Positions 1-9,078 of a stretch of DNA of 64,000 nt are shown piece after piece. The notes beneath the pieces were generated by a model, which searched no databases, was not told the DNA's origin, and saw nothing but the letters and a program-made list of their open reading frames with translations. Numbering within the stretch: the stretch's first letter is position 1; the number at the start of each line of letters is the position of its first letter. Made by a program: the position numbers and the translations under genes. Origin of the DNA: an uncultured Aggregatibacter sp. (GTDB taxonomy: Bacteria > Pseudomonadota > Gammaproteobacteria > Enterobacterales > Pasteurellaceae); contig NZ_CABFLM010000049.1 of the NCBI RefSeq assembly GCF_901873365.1, forward strand, positions 47,190-111,189. Direction: 5' to 3'.

Positions 1-411
1 GCATTATTAGAAGTCGCCGGCGTGCAGTATGCGATCTTATGGGCAACGCTCAGTTTTCTGCTCAACTACATTCCCAATATCGGTTCTATCATCGCGGCAA
101 TCCCGATCATTGTACAAGCTTTGCTGTTAAATGGGTTCATTATCGGCTTGGGCGTATTGGTCGCAATTGTCATCATCAACGTCGTTATCGGCAGTGTGTT
201 GGAGCCGCGTTTAATGGGGAAAAAACTGGGGCTTTCCACTTTGGTGGTGTTTTTATCTTTACTATTTTGGGGTTGGTTATTAGGCACCGTAGGGATGTTG
301 CTTTCCGTGCCGTTAACTATGGCGTTGAAAATCGCATTAGAGGCCGGTTCCTCAACGGCGAAATACGCCATCTTGCTTGGTGACGGACATTCACAACAAG
401 CGAAACGCTAA
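1..411 (+). CDS. AI-2E family transporter, C-terminal part
   Basis: The reading frame is open from base 1, so the gene begins upstream of the window; only the last ~136 residues are visible. The segment is strongly hydrophobic, with about three membrane helices and the Asn-Tyr-Ile-Pro-Asn-Ile-Gly stretch typical of the AI-2E/PerM/TqsA family of inner-membrane permeases. The Met at base 22 is internal, not the start. Family members export or take up small molecules such as autoinducer-2 or act in sodium/proton exchange; the substrate here cannot be told. It converges with mfd, and the two share one bidirectional terminator. Confidence 0.85.
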   Translation, partial: ALLEVAGVQYAILWATLSFLLNYIPNIGSIIAAIPIIVQALLLNGFIIGLGVLVAIVIINVVIGSVLEPRLMGKKLGLSTLVVFLSLLFWGWLLGTVGMLLSVPLTMALKIALEAGSSTAKYAILLGDGHSQQAKR

Positions 412-440
412 AAATAAAGTCGCAGACGCGACTTTATTTT
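411..440. terminator. Bidirectional terminator between permease and mfd
   Basis: A perfect 13-bp inverted repeat (411-423 with 428-440, loop AGAC) has A-rich and T-rich flanks on both sides, so it can end transcripts from both directions. It starts right after the permease stop codon and ends next to the mfd stop codon. Confidence 0.9.
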
Positions 441-3400
441 TTATCTTGTGACGATTTCCTTAACCAAATTCTCCACAAATTCTAACCGCACTTTATAGTC
501 CGTTAAATCTTTGGTGAAGCGGAATTTATGTGGCCCGTCAAAACGATAAACCGCTGGATTGCGTTGGATTAACTGTAAAAAGATCATCGGGTCTAATTCG
601 GCGTTCGGCGCAAATTCGATGAATCCGCCTTGCGCATTGGCATCCAAGCGAATGACATTGAGCGGTTTTAAATCCAGTCGTAATTGGGTAATTTGTAACA
701 GATTCCGTGTGGCTTGTGGCAAGGTGCCGAAACGGTCGATAAGCTCCACTTTTAATTCATCCAATGCTTCGGTATTTTCCGCGCCGGCAATGCGTTTATA
801 GAAAGACAAACGCATATTCACATCGCCCAAATAATCTTCCGGCAACAGCGACGGCATCCGTAAATCAATCTCAGTTTGTTGTTGCGTCAGTTCGTCCAAG
901 GACGGCTCGCGCCCTTCTTTTAAGGCTTTCACCGCACGCTCCAACAATTCCATGTAAAGCGAAAAACCGATGCTTTCAATTTGTCCGCTTTGCTCGTTGC
1001 CCAGTAATTCCCCTGCACCGCGAATTTCCAAATCATGAGTAGCCAAAATAAAACCGGCACCAAGGTTGTCTAGGCTTTCCAGGGCTTCCAAGCGTTTTTG
1101 CGCATCCTTCGTCATTAGTTTCGGTGGCGGTGTGAGCAAATACGCATAGGCTTGATGGTGAGAGCGCCCAACCCGTCCGCGCAACTGATGCAACTGTGCC
1201 AAACCAAAATTGTCGGCACGCTCGATAATAATGGTATTGGCCGTCGGCACATCGATACCAGTTTCAATAATCGTAGAACACACCAGCACGTTATAACGTT
1301 GATGATAAAAATCCGACATCACGCGTTCCAACTCACGTTCGCGCATTTGCCCGTGTCCCACAATCACGCGCGCTTCCGGCACAAGTGCGGTCAGTTTTTC
1401 TGACGTATTTTCAATGCTCGCCACGTCATTATGCAAATAATACACCTGCCCGCCACGCAAAATTTCACGCAAAATGGCTTCACGAATCACCAATTCATCC
1501 GTTTGACGCACAAACGTTTTAATGGTTAAACGGCGTGCCGGTGGCGTAGAAATAATGGAAAGATCGCGAATGCCATTCATCGCCATATTTAGCGTACGTG
1601 GAATCGGCGTTGCCGTCAGGGTGAGAATATCAATGTTCGCGCGCAGCTGTTTCATTTTTTCTTTTTGGCGCACGCCAAAACGGTGTTCTTCGTCAATAAT
1701 CAACAAGCCTAGATCATGGAATTGCACATCGCCTTGAATGATTTTATGGGTGCCAATCAGAATATCCACTTTGCCGTCGGCTAAATCCTGAATCACCTGT
1801 TTCTGCTCTTTCGCCGTTTTAAAGCGGGACAACATTTCCACGTTCACCGGCAAGTTAGCAAAGCGGTCTTTGAAATTATCGAAATGTTGTTGCGCCAACA
1901 ACGTGGTCGGCACCAACACGGCAACCTGTTTGTGGTTCATTACCGCTAAAAAGGCGGCACGCATGGCCACTTCCGTTTTACCAAAGCCCACATCGCCACA
2001 CACAAGGCGATCCATGGCTTTCGGTTGAGTCATGTCGGAAATCACGGCATTAATTGCCATAAGTTGGTCATGGGTTTCTTCAAACGGGAACGTGGCGGTG
2101 AATTGTTGGAATTCCTCACGATCATATTGGAACGCAAAGCCTTTTTGCGCTTCACGTTGCGCATACACATCCAATAACTCTGCTGCCACATCACGAATTT
2201 TCTCCGCCGCTTTACTGCGCGCTTTGCCCCAGGCTTCAGAGCCTAACTTGTGCAACGGGGCGGTCTCATCGGAACCGCCCACATAACGGCTGATTAAATG
2301 TAACGATGCCACCGGCACATACAATTTTGAGTCGTTGGCATAATTGAGCAACAAATATTCTGCTTTAATGCCACCGTTTTCTAAACTCACTAAACCGCCG
2401 TAGCGCCCCACGCCATGATCCAAATGCACGACCGGCTGACCGATTTGCAATTCGGCAAGGTTGCGAATCAAGGTATCGGGGTTCACCGTGCGGGATTTAT
2501 CCCGCTGCCGTTGTTGCACGCGTTCGCCAAGCAATTCCGATTCACAAATAATGGCAAGCGGCACCTCCTGCTCAATAATAAAACCATGCTCCAACGGGCT
2601 CACCATTAAAGCCAATTTTTCTTCCGTCGCTTGCGCCAAAGAAGAGATTTGTTTTGGTTTCAGTTTTAGCGGAGCAAGCAGGCTTAACAAGGTTTCACGG
2701 CGTCCTTCCGTTTCCACGATAAATAAAATATTGCCTTTAAAATGCTCAACAAATTGGCATAACTGATGTAACGGTTCTTTTTGTTGCGATTGAATGGTCA
2801 CTGGCGGTAAGGGGGTAATAGCCAAATTTTTCTGCCGTGCGGACGACCGCACTTTTTCCGTTTTTAACGCAATGGCAGGGTAATTTTTTAACTGACGATT
2901 CACTTCGTCAATGCGCAACCAAAGTTTATCGGGTGACAATAACGGACGCATCGGATCGATACGGCGACTCTCAAAACGTTGTTCCGCATCCGCATAAAAA
3001 CGCTCACCCTGCATTTGATTTTGCTCGCCGGTAATAAATAGCGTATTCGCCGGGAAATAATCAAATAAAGTCGCCATTTCTTCAAAAAACAAGGGCTGCC
3101 AATATTCAATCCCTGCCGCCAACGTGCCTTTGCTGATTTGTTGATAAATATGTTCCGGATCCCGTCGAATTTCACCAAACGCCGCGCGGAATTGGCTACG
3201 GAAAAATTCAATGCCTTGATTATCCGTTGGAAATTCGTGCGCTGGTAATAAATTGATTTGATCGATTTCCTGCAACGTGCGTTGTGTATCTACGTCAAAA
3301 GTGCGAATGGAATCAATTTCATCATCAAAAAAATCTAAGCGAAAAGGCACCGCACTTCCCATGGGGAAAAGATCCAACAAGGCACCGCGCACCGCATATT

Positions 3401-3884
3401 CGCCATGTTCCAACACTTGTTCCACCGCGCGATAACCCGATTTTTCCAATTGCAAACGAAGCGTTTCAATAACAAAACGGTCGCCTTTGTTAATCAGTAA
3501 TACCCGATGTTGTAAATAAGACGGCGGGCAAACACGTTGCATTAAGGTGGCAATCGGCAAAATGAAAATGCCTTGTTTGCGTTGCTGTAAATGAAATAAA
3601 GCGCTCAAGCGGGCAGAAATAATATCTTGATGCGGCGAAAAACTGTCGTAAGGCAAGGTTTCCCAATCAGGAAAAAAGGTGACATTAAGCGGGCTCAATT
3701 GCGCTAATTCTTTTTCTAAACGCACCGCACTTCGGGTGTCGTTCGTCACCACGACGGTTAGCCCGTTAAATTGCGCCGCAATTTCACTCACGGCAAGGCT
3801 ATCCGCACCGGGCAGAATATTGGCTAAAATTTTATGATCTTGTGCTTGGGTTGGAATTTCGATGTGAAAAAATGGAGTTTGCAT
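441..3884 (-). CDS. mfd: Transcription-repair coupling factor Mfd
   Basis: 1147 residues, the usual Mfd length. Mfd is a cytoplasmic ATP-dependent translocase that removes RNA polymerase stalled at DNA lesions and recruits UvrA. The order is the UvrB-like N-terminal module, an RNA-polymerase interaction domain around residues 470-560, then the RecG-like motor with Walker A (GDVGFGKTEVA), the DEEH box (IIDEEHRFG) and helicase motif VI (QLRGRVGRS), followed by the C-terminal TRCF domain. Uptake signals lie inside the gene at 2846, 3349 and 3724. The start has no clear Shine-Dalgarno; an 8-bp inverted repeat sits a few bases upstream. It is apparently a single-gene unit. Confidence 0.97.
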   Translation of the reverse strand: MQTPFFHIEIPTQAQDHKILANILPGADSLAVSEIAAQFNGLTVVVTNDTRSAVRLEKELAQLSPLNVTFFPDWETLPYDSFSPHQDIISARLSALFHLQQRKQGIFILPIATLMQRVCPPSYLQHRVLLINKGDRFVIETLRLQLEKSGYRAVEQVLEHGEYAVRGALLDLFPMGSAVPFRLDFFDDEIDSIRTFDVDTQRTLQEIDQINLLPAHEFPTDNQGIEFFRSQFRAAFGEIRRDPEHIYQQISKGTLAAGIEYWQPLFFEEMATLFDYFPANTLFITGEQNQMQGERFYADAEQRFESRRIDPMRPLLSPDKLWLRIDEVNRQLKNYPAIALKTEKVRSSARQKNLAITPLPPVTIQSQQKEPLHQLCQFVEHFKGNILFIVETEGRRETLLSLLAPLKLKPKQISSLAQATEEKLALMVSPLEHGFIIEQEVPLAIICESELLGERVQQRQRDKSRTVNPDTLIRNLAELQIGQPVVHLDHGVGRYGGLVSLENGGIKAEYLLLNYANDSKLYVPVASLHLISRYVGGSDETAPLHKLGSEAWGKARSKAAEKIRDVAAELLDVYAQREAQKGFAFQYDREEFQQFTATFPFEETHDQLMAINAVISDMTQPKAMDRLVCGDVGFGKTEVAMRAAFLAVMNHKQVAVLVPTTLLAQQHFDNFKDRFANLPVNVEMLSRFKTAKEQKQVIQDLADGKVDILIGTHKIIQGDVQFHDLGLLIIDEEHRFGVRQKEKMKQLRANIDILTLTATPIPRTLNMAMNGIRDLSIISTPPARRLTIKTFVRQTDELVIREAILREILRGGQVYYLHNDVASIENTSEKLTALVPEARVIVGHGQMRERELERVMSDFYHQRYNVLVCSTIIETGIDVPTANTIIIERADNFGLAQLHQLRGRVGRSHHQAYAYLLTPPPKLMTKDAQKRLEALESLDNLGAGFILATHDLEIRGAGELLGNEQSGQIESIGFSLYMELLERAVKALKEGREPSLDELTQQQTEIDLRMPSLLPEDYLGDVNMRLSFYKRIAGAENTEALDELKVELIDRFGTLPQATRNLLQITQLRLDLKPLNVIRLDANAQGGFIEFAPNAELDPMIFLQLIQRNPAVYRFDGPHKFRFTKDLTDYKVRLEFVENLVKEIVTR

Positions 3885-3887
3885 AAA

Positions 3888-3916
3888 GCGACAATATATT
3901 AAAAAAAAATTGTCGC
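3888..3916 (-). promoter_or_regulatory. Inverted repeat at the mfd translation start
   Basis: GCGACAAT (3888-3895) and ATTGTCGC (3909-3916) form an 8-bp dyad with an A/T-only loop. In the mfd transcript the stem ends only three bases before the ATG, where a Shine-Dalgarno would normally be. It may be an operator or a hairpin limiting initiation; which one cannot be decided from sequence. Confidence 0.45.
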
Positions 3917-4092
3917 TAGTTTAGCTCAAACAAGGGGGATTTCCAATAAAAGTCTGTATAAAAAAACAGTAATAATGAGATTGATATTGGCGTAATTTGT
4001 TCATACTCCATTGAAAAGAGGTCATTCATCCCTCTTGTGTTTTTTACCATTATCGTTACATTACCAAAAAACAGATGTATTAAAGGTGAATT

Positions 4093-4320
4093 ATGTTACA
4101 ACGATGCCCCGAATGTCGTAAAAAAATCAGTGAGAGCGCAACACATTGCCCGAATTGTGGCTTTTCTTTTCAGGCGGAAGATTTGGAACGCTATAAAGCC
4201 ATGTTGGAAAAACGCCGTTTGCACAATCAAGAAGTGAACCGCAAAAGCGCGCGATTGCAGTTGGTTTGGTTGCTTATTTTTGCGTTGGTGATTGGTGTGG
4301 CGGCTTATTGGGTGAATTAA
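4093..4320 (+). CDS. Small zinc-ribbon membrane protein
   Basis: 75 residues. The N-terminus carries two CPxC pairs (CPEC at about 5-8, CPNC at about 19-22), a zinc-ribbon knuckle. A charged helix follows, then one membrane helix at the C-terminus (about residues 54-73) that would anchor it in the inner membrane with the ribbon in the cytoplasm. A good AGGTG ribosome site precedes the ATG. It is monocistronic, facing dusA across an uptake-signal hairpin. No specific function can be assigned; such proteins are widespread and uncharacterised. Confidence 0.8.
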   Translation: MLQRCPECRKKISESATHCPNCGFSFQAEDLERYKAMLEKRRLHNQEVNRKSARLQLVWLLIFALVIGVAAYWVN

Positions 4321-4342
4321 CGTGGCAGCCTGCTTTATGCTT

Positions 4343-4388
4343 AAGTGCGGTGGGGTTAAAAAACATTTCCCAAATCCACCGCACTTTT
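4343..4388. terminator. Terminator built from paired uptake signals
   Basis: AAGTGCGGTGG (4343-4353) and CCACCGCACTT (4376-4386) are two uptake signals in inverted orientation, able to form an 11-bp stem followed by Ts. It lies between the convergent zinc-ribbon gene and dusA, touching the dusA stop codon. Confidence 0.75.
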
Positions 4389-5370
4389 ATTCTTCTACAA
4401 ACCCTAATGCAGTTTCTACCACGTCAATGCCTGCGCCTTCTTTGTAGGCGTTTTCGCTTAAATAACGACGCCATTGGCGTGCGCCTTTACAGTGTTGGAA
4501 GGCGCCGAGCATGTGGCGCACGATATGATTGAGATAGACACCTTGGCTGAGTTGCTGTTCGATGTATGGAAACATGTTTTCCACCGCTTGGCGTGGGGTG
4601 ATAATCGGGGCATTTGCGTCAAACAATGCGTGGTCGATATGGCCGAGCAACGCGGGATTTTGGTAGGCTTCCCGTCCCACCATGACGCCATCCACATACT
4701 TCAAGTGCTGTTGCATTTCTTCAAGGGTTTTAATGCCACCGTTGATGCTGATGAGTAAATGGGGGAAATCCTGTTTTAGTTGATACACACGTTCGTAATT
4801 CAGCGGCGGAATTTCACGATTTTGTTTCGGGCTTAAACCGGATAACCACGCTTTACGGGCATGCACGATAAATTCTTGACAGCCGGCTTGGTACACTTTT
4901 TGGACAAAATCACAGAGAAAATCATAGCTGTCAAAATCATCAATGCCGATGCGGGTTTTTACGGTGACGGGAATGTGCACCGCACTTTGCATTTGTTGCA
5001 CGCACTCTGCAACCAGTTCCGCGTTTGCCATTAAACACGCACCGAACATACCGTTTTGTACACGATCGGATGGGCAACCTACGTTCAGATTGATTTCTTG
5101 GTAACCACGCTGTTGCGCTAATTGAGCGCAATGTTGAAGTTGTTTTGGATCGCTACCGCCCAGTTGTAACGCCACCGGATTTTCTGCCGTATCAAAATCA
5201 AGGTGATCGTACTTGGCATGAATAATGGCTTGGGTGGTCACCATTTCCGTATAAAGCAACGCGTGACGGGAAAATTGGCGGTGGAAATAACGGCAATGGC
5301 GCGTTGTCCAATCCAGCATGGGCGCGACGGCAAAGCGTCCGCGGTAAAAGTGCGGTTGATTTTGGGACAT
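4387..5370 (-). CDS. dusA: tRNA-dihydrouridine(20/20a) synthase DusA
   Basis: 327 residues. This FMN enzyme reduces uridines 20/20a in the tRNA D-loop using NADPH. It has a TIM-barrel beginning with the [14 protein letters not shown] stretch, the LQLGGSDP segment, and the [14 protein letters not shown] motif followed by the catalytic Cys in FGACLM; NGGI and DGVMVGR bind FMN phosphate. The start lies two bases after the clcA stop, so the two are probably co-transcribed. DusA is chosen over DusB/C because of the overall length and the DWTTRH and SDRVQNG signatures. Confidence 0.95.
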   Translation of the reverse strand: MSQNQPHFYRGRFAVAPMLDWTTRHCRYFHRQFSRHALLYTEMVTTQAIIHAKYDHLDFDTAENPVALQLGGSDPKQLQHCAQLAQQRGYQEINLNVGCPSDRVQNGMFGACLMANAELVAECVQQMQSAVHIPVTVKTRIGIDDFDSYDFLCDFVQKVYQAGCQEFIVHARKAWLSGLSPKQNREIPPLNYERVYQLKQDFPHLLISINGGIKTLEEMQQHLKYVDGVMVGREAYQNPALLGHIDHALFDANAPIITPRQAVENMFPYIEQQLSQGVYLNHIVRHMLGAFQHCKGARQWRRYLSENAYKEGAGIDVVETALGFVEE

Positions 5371-5372
5371 TT

Positions 5373-6761
5373 TTATGGGTTTTCCTTCATGTCTTTTTGC
5401 GTTTCTTCTTTTATCCGCTGGCGGAAACGCCCTGCCGCCATGTGATAAAACGGCTTCGGATTAAATTGGCGTGAAATAATGGAGGAAATTAGGCAGCAAA
5501 TCAATAGCCAAATCAATACGGGTTGGCAGCCGGTCATTTCCATCACGATAACGCTGGCGGTGACCGGCGATTGAGTCGCACCCGCGAGAAATGCTGCCAT
5601 ACATAACAACACCAGCAAGCGCTGGTCGACTGAACCGTCAGTAAAGGCAGCCACTTGCACGCCAAGCCCAGCCCCGATGGTGAGTGAAGGGGTGAAAATA
5701 CCGCCGGCAATGCCCGTCCAATATGTGCCTACTGTGGCGAACAGTTTCATGATGCCAATGTCGCTTTGTACCGCTTGGCCATCGAGTGCTTGGGTAACGA
5801 CTTGGTAACCTGTGCCGTAAGTTTGGCCGTTGGTGTAAACGCCAAGTGCGGTCAAAATTAGGCCTAAAATAATGGCGGTGAAAATAGGGTGCTTGCGTAT
5901 CCAATGGCGACAGAAAGGGAAGGTTCCGGCTGCGCCTTTGATTAACAAACGGCCGAAAATTCCCCCGCTGACACCACTTACCGCACCACAAACTAAAACC
6001 CATAAACATAAATAAGGCATATCGGTGACACCTTGATATGTCGGGAAATAGGGGTTGTTGCCTTCAATCGCTACCAGAATAAAACCGGCAGCGAGTACGC
6101 CTAACAATACGCGCCGTTCCCAACGCAATAGCACACCACGTCCCAATTCCTCGATGGCAAAAATAACGCCGGCTAAAGGCGCATTAAATGCAGCGGCAAG
6201 GCCTCCGGCCGCCCCGGTTGCCATCAGTTCATTAGCACTCAATCCATTAAATGCCACGCCGTATTTTCGGCACAAGTTGCCCCACCATAACATCACGGCT
6301 GCACCGACTTGCACGGAAGGACCTTCCCGTCCTACGGAGGCGCCGATAAGCATCGCTAAAAACGTAAGTGGAATTTTCCATAGAGTTTGTCCAAAGGCGA
6401 CTAAACGGTTTTTATTGGCGTGATGGGGCAGGCTAAGCGAGGCAATGACTTGCGGAATGCCACTGCCACCGACATAAGGTGTGTATTTGGCGACGAACCA
6501 GGTTAAGAGCGCCAAACCGCCAGGCAAAATAAACCAGACGGCAATCGGATGTTGTTGTGTCCAATGGGCGTTCCATTCCAAGCCCAAATCCGCAAGTTTG
6601 GCAAAGCCAAGGGAAAACAGCGAGACCAAGCTGGCGCCGATCAGTAAACAGGTAAATTCAATGCTTTTATGGGAGATTCGATAGGTTTGACGTAATTTCT
6701 TGTGTAAAACATACCGCACTTTAATGGCGTTATGACGTAAAAAAAGAAGCACAGTGTTCAT
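5373..6761 (-). CDS. clcA: H+/Cl- exchange transporter ClcA
   Basis: 462 residues, close to E. coli ClcA. It is an inner-membrane antiporter exchanging two chloride ions for one proton, linked to acid resistance. The three chloride-pathway signatures are present in order: [14 protein letters not shown] with the gating Glu, and GIFTPSL. The inner proton-pathway Glu is in [10 protein letters not shown]. The cytoplasmic N-terminus of about 35 residues is basic. It forms a tight two-gene unit with dusA downstream. Uptake signals occur at 5844 and 6713. Confidence 0.95.
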   Translation of the reverse strand: MNTVLLFLRHNAIKVRYVLHKKLRQTYRISHKSIEFTCLLIGASLVSLFSLGFAKLADLGLEWNAHWTQQHPIAVWFILPGGLALLTWFVAKYTPYVGGSGIPQVIASLSLPHHANKNRLVAFGQTLWKIPLTFLAMLIGASVGREGPSVQVGAAVMLWWGNLCRKYGVAFNGLSANELMATGAAGGLAAAFNAPLAGVIFAIEELGRGVLLRWERRVLLGVLAAGFILVAIEGNNPYFPTYQGVTDMPYLCLWVLVCGAVSGVSGGIFGRLLIKGAAGTFPFCRHWIRKHPIFTAIILGLILTALGVYTNGQTYGTGYQVVTQALDGQAVQSDIGIMKLFATVGTYWTGIAGGIFTPSLTIGAGLGVQVAAFTDGSVDQRLLVLLCMAAFLAGATQSPVTASVIVMEMTGCQPVLIWLLICCLISSIISRQFNPKPFYHMAAGRFRQRIKEETQKDMKENP

Positions 6762-6968
6762 GATGAGATTAATGTTGGGTGATGAGGTTAAAATTTTTTC
6801 ACATAGAAAATTTTTGTTCGAATTCTATACCAATAAAAAGCCCTTTGTTAGAAATTTGTTCAAAATCTTTACATTACGAGCGGAAATTCGAAACGATATT
6901 TACTTGCCTTTCTTTTACAATAAAGACGTTCGCAAGGAAGTAAGTTGTATGTCGAATAAATCGTTTGT

Positions 6969-6985
6969 GAATAGCTTGGCTATTC
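6969..6985. promoter_or_regulatory. Dyad in the arcB leader
   Basis: GAATAGC (6969-6975) and GCTATTC (6979-6985) form a 7-bp dyad about 36 bases before arcB; a second CGAATA half lies at 6953. The halves vaguely resemble ArgR arms (TGAAT/ATTCA), but the spacing does not fit a canonical ARG box, so this is only a candidate operator or hairpin. The rest of the 260-base clcA-arcB gap shows no convincing gene. Confidence 0.3.
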
Positions 6986-7021
6986 GGATGAAGTCAATAA
7001 ACAAAAATCAAGGAGATTATT

Positions 7022-8026
7022 ATGGCTTTCAATCTTAAAAACAGACACTTATTAAGTCTTGTTAATCACTCAGAACGTGAAATCAAATATTTATTAGATT
7101 TATCCCGAGACTTAAAAAGAGCAAAATATGCCGGTACCGAACAACAAAAATTAAAAGGCAAAAATATTGCGCTAATTTTTGAAAAAACCTCCACCCGTAC
7201 CCGTTGCGCTTTCGAAGTTGCGGCTTATGACCAAGGCGCCCAAGTCACTTACATCGATCCAAACTCCTCTCAAATTGGCCACAAAGAAAGTATGAAAGAC
7301 ACTGCCCGCGTATTAGGCAGAATGTACGACGCCATTGAATATCGTGGTTTCAAACAAGAAATTGTGGATGAATTAGCAGAATATGCCGGTGTGCCGGTGT
7401 TCAATGGTTTAACCGACGAGTTCCACCCAACCCAAATGTTGGCGGACGTGTTAACCATGATTGAAAATTGCGATAAACCATTAAGTGAAATCAAATATGT
7501 GTATATCGGTGATGCGCGCAACAACATGGGTAACTCCTTGTTATTAATCGGTGCTAAATTGGGTATGGATGTCCGTATTTGCGGACCAAAAGCCCTATTA
7601 CCGGATGCAGAGTTAGTTGACATGTGCAAAAAATTTGCAAAACAAAGTGGCGCACGCATTACCGTCACCGATGATATTGATAAAGCCGTGAAAGGCGTTG
7701 ATTTCGTGCACACTGACGTATGGGTTTCCATGGGTGAACCATTAGAAACCTGGGGCGAACGCATTAAATTATTATTACCGTATCAAGTCACTCCTGAATT
7801 GATGAAACGCACCGGCAATCCGCGTGTGAAATTCATGCACTGCTTACCGGCATTCCATAACAGCGAAACCAAAGTGGGTCGCCAAATTGCAGAAAAATAC
7901 CCTGAATTGGCAAACGGTATTGAAGTCACCGAAGATGTTTTTGAATCGCCAATGAATGTGGCATTCGAACAAGCAGAAAACCGTATGCACACCATTAAAG
8001 CTGTACTTTATTCCAGCTTAATTTAA
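7022..8026 (+). CDS. arcB: Ornithine carbamoyltransferase
   Basis: 334 residues. The enzyme interconverts ornithine plus carbamoyl phosphate and citrulline plus phosphate. Visible motifs are the carbamoyl-phosphate loop EKTSTRTR (about 54-61), HPTQ (about 136-139), the DVWVSMGE stretch and MHCLPAFH near the C-terminus. AAGGAG precedes the ATG. It lies 10 bases ahead of carbamate kinase, so the pair can make ATP from citrulline, the lower half of the arginine deiminase route. The catabolic name arcB is inferred from that context; by sequence alone argF is equally possible. Confidence 0.93.
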   Translation: MAFNLKNRHLLSLVNHSEREIKYLLDLSRDLKRAKYAGTEQQKLKGKNIALIFEKTSTRTRCAFEVAAYDQGAQVTYIDPNSSQIGHKESMKDTARVLGRMYDAIEYRGFKQEIVDELAEYAGVPVFNGLTDEFHPTQMLADVLTMIENCDKPLSEIKYVYIGDARNNMGNSLLLIGAKLGMDVRICGPKALLPDAELVDMCKKFAKQSGARITVTDDIDKAVKGVDFVHTDVWVSMGEPLETWGERIKLLLPYQVTPELMKRTGNPRVKFMHCLPAFHNSETKVGRQIAEKYPELANGIEVTEDVFESPMNVAFEQAENRMHTIKAVLYSSLI

Positions 8027-8036
8027 GAGGTGGCGT

Positions 8037-8969
8037 ATGAGAATTGTTATTGCCTTGGGCGGAAATGCCCTATTGCGTCGCGGCGAGCCGCTCACCGCGG
8101 AAAATCAGCGATTAAACGTGCGTACCGCTTGTGAACAAATTGCGAAGATTTATCCGAACAATGAATTAGTTATTGCACATGGTAACGGTCCGCAAGTGGG
8201 TTTATTGGCGCTGCAAGGGGCGGCTTATAAAGACGTGCCGACCTATCCGTTAGATGTGTTAGGCGCAGAATCCGTAGGCATGATTGGTTATATGATTCAA
8301 CAAGAATTAGGAAATCTCGTGCCGTTTGAAGTGCCGTTCGCCACATTACTTTCACAAGTGGAAGTGGATATTAACGACCCAGCCTTTAAAAATCCGACCA
8401 AACCCATCGGCCCGGTCTATTCCAAAGAAGAGGCAGAACGTTTGGCGAAAGAGAAAAACTGGAGCATTGCACAAGACGGCGACAAGTATCGCCGCGTGGT
8501 GCCAAGTCCGTTGCCAAAACGCATTTTTGAAATCAAACCGGTGAAATGGTTGTTAGAAAAAGGCAGCATCGTAATTTGTGCCGGGGGAGGCGGTATTCCG
8601 ACTTACTACGATGAGCAACACAATCTACGTGGTGTAGAAGCCGTTATCGATAAAGATTTGTGTTCAGCGCTATTAGCCGAAAATTTGGACGCCGATTTAT
8701 TCATCATTGCAACAGATGTGTCTGCCACCTTTGTGGATTGGGGCAAACCAACGCAAAAAGCTATCGCACTAGCACCACCGGATGAAATTGAAAAAATGGG
8801 CTTTGCTGCCGGTTCTATGGGACCGAAAGTACAGGCTGCCGTGAATTTCGCACGCAATACCGGCAAAGACGCCGTCATCGGTTCGCTTTCCGATATTGTG
8901 GATATCGTCAAAGGTAAAGCCGGTACGCGCATCACAAATAAAGTGAAAGAAATTTCTTATTATTCATAA
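8037..8969 (+). CDS. arcC: Carbamate kinase
   Basis: 310 residues, the normal size. It transfers phosphate from carbamoyl phosphate to ADP, giving ATP and carbamate, the energy-yielding step after ornithine carbamoyltransferase. The amino-acid-kinase fold begins with [13 protein letters not shown]; the AHGNGPQVG loop and CAGGGGIP are present. It starts 10 bases after arcB with a GAGG ribosome site and is clearly in the same operon. Confidence 0.95.
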   Translation: MRIVIALGGNALLRRGEPLTAENQRLNVRTACEQIAKIYPNNELVIAHGNGPQVGLLALQGAAYKDVPTYPLDVLGAESVGMIGYMIQQELGNLVPFEVPFATLLSQVEVDINDPAFKNPTKPIGPVYSKEEAERLAKEKNWSIAQDGDKYRRVVPSPLPKRIFEIKPVKWLLEKGSIVICAGGGGIPTYYDEQHNLRGVEAVIDKDLCSALLAENLDADLFIIATDVSATFVDWGKPTQKAIALAPPDEIEKMGFAAGSMGPKVQAAVNFARNTGKDAVIGSLSDIVDIVKGKAGTRITNKVKEISYYS

Positions 8970-9009
8970 TAATCAAAGTGCTTTGAGTATTTTAGCTGTT
9001 CAAAGGAGA

Positions 9010-9050
9010 AAGTGCGGTCGGCATAATGAATAAAAATAATTATGCCGATC
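9010..9050 (+). promoter_or_regulatory. Uptake signal and hairpin between arcC and yfcC
   Basis: An uptake signal (9010-9018) runs into a stem formed by CGGCATAAT (9019-9027) and ATTATGCCG (9039-9047). There is no T-run, so it is more likely an mRNA-stabilising or processing hairpin within the operon than a terminator. Confidence 0.45.
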
Positions 9051-9078
9051 CGCCGCTGTCATTGACAAGGAGTCTGCT

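Noticed and set aside
6754..7038. 94-codon open frame upstream of arcB
   Set aside because: It overlaps the arcB start, has no ribosome site or recognisable sequence, and spans an AT-rich leader with a dyad; judged non-coding.
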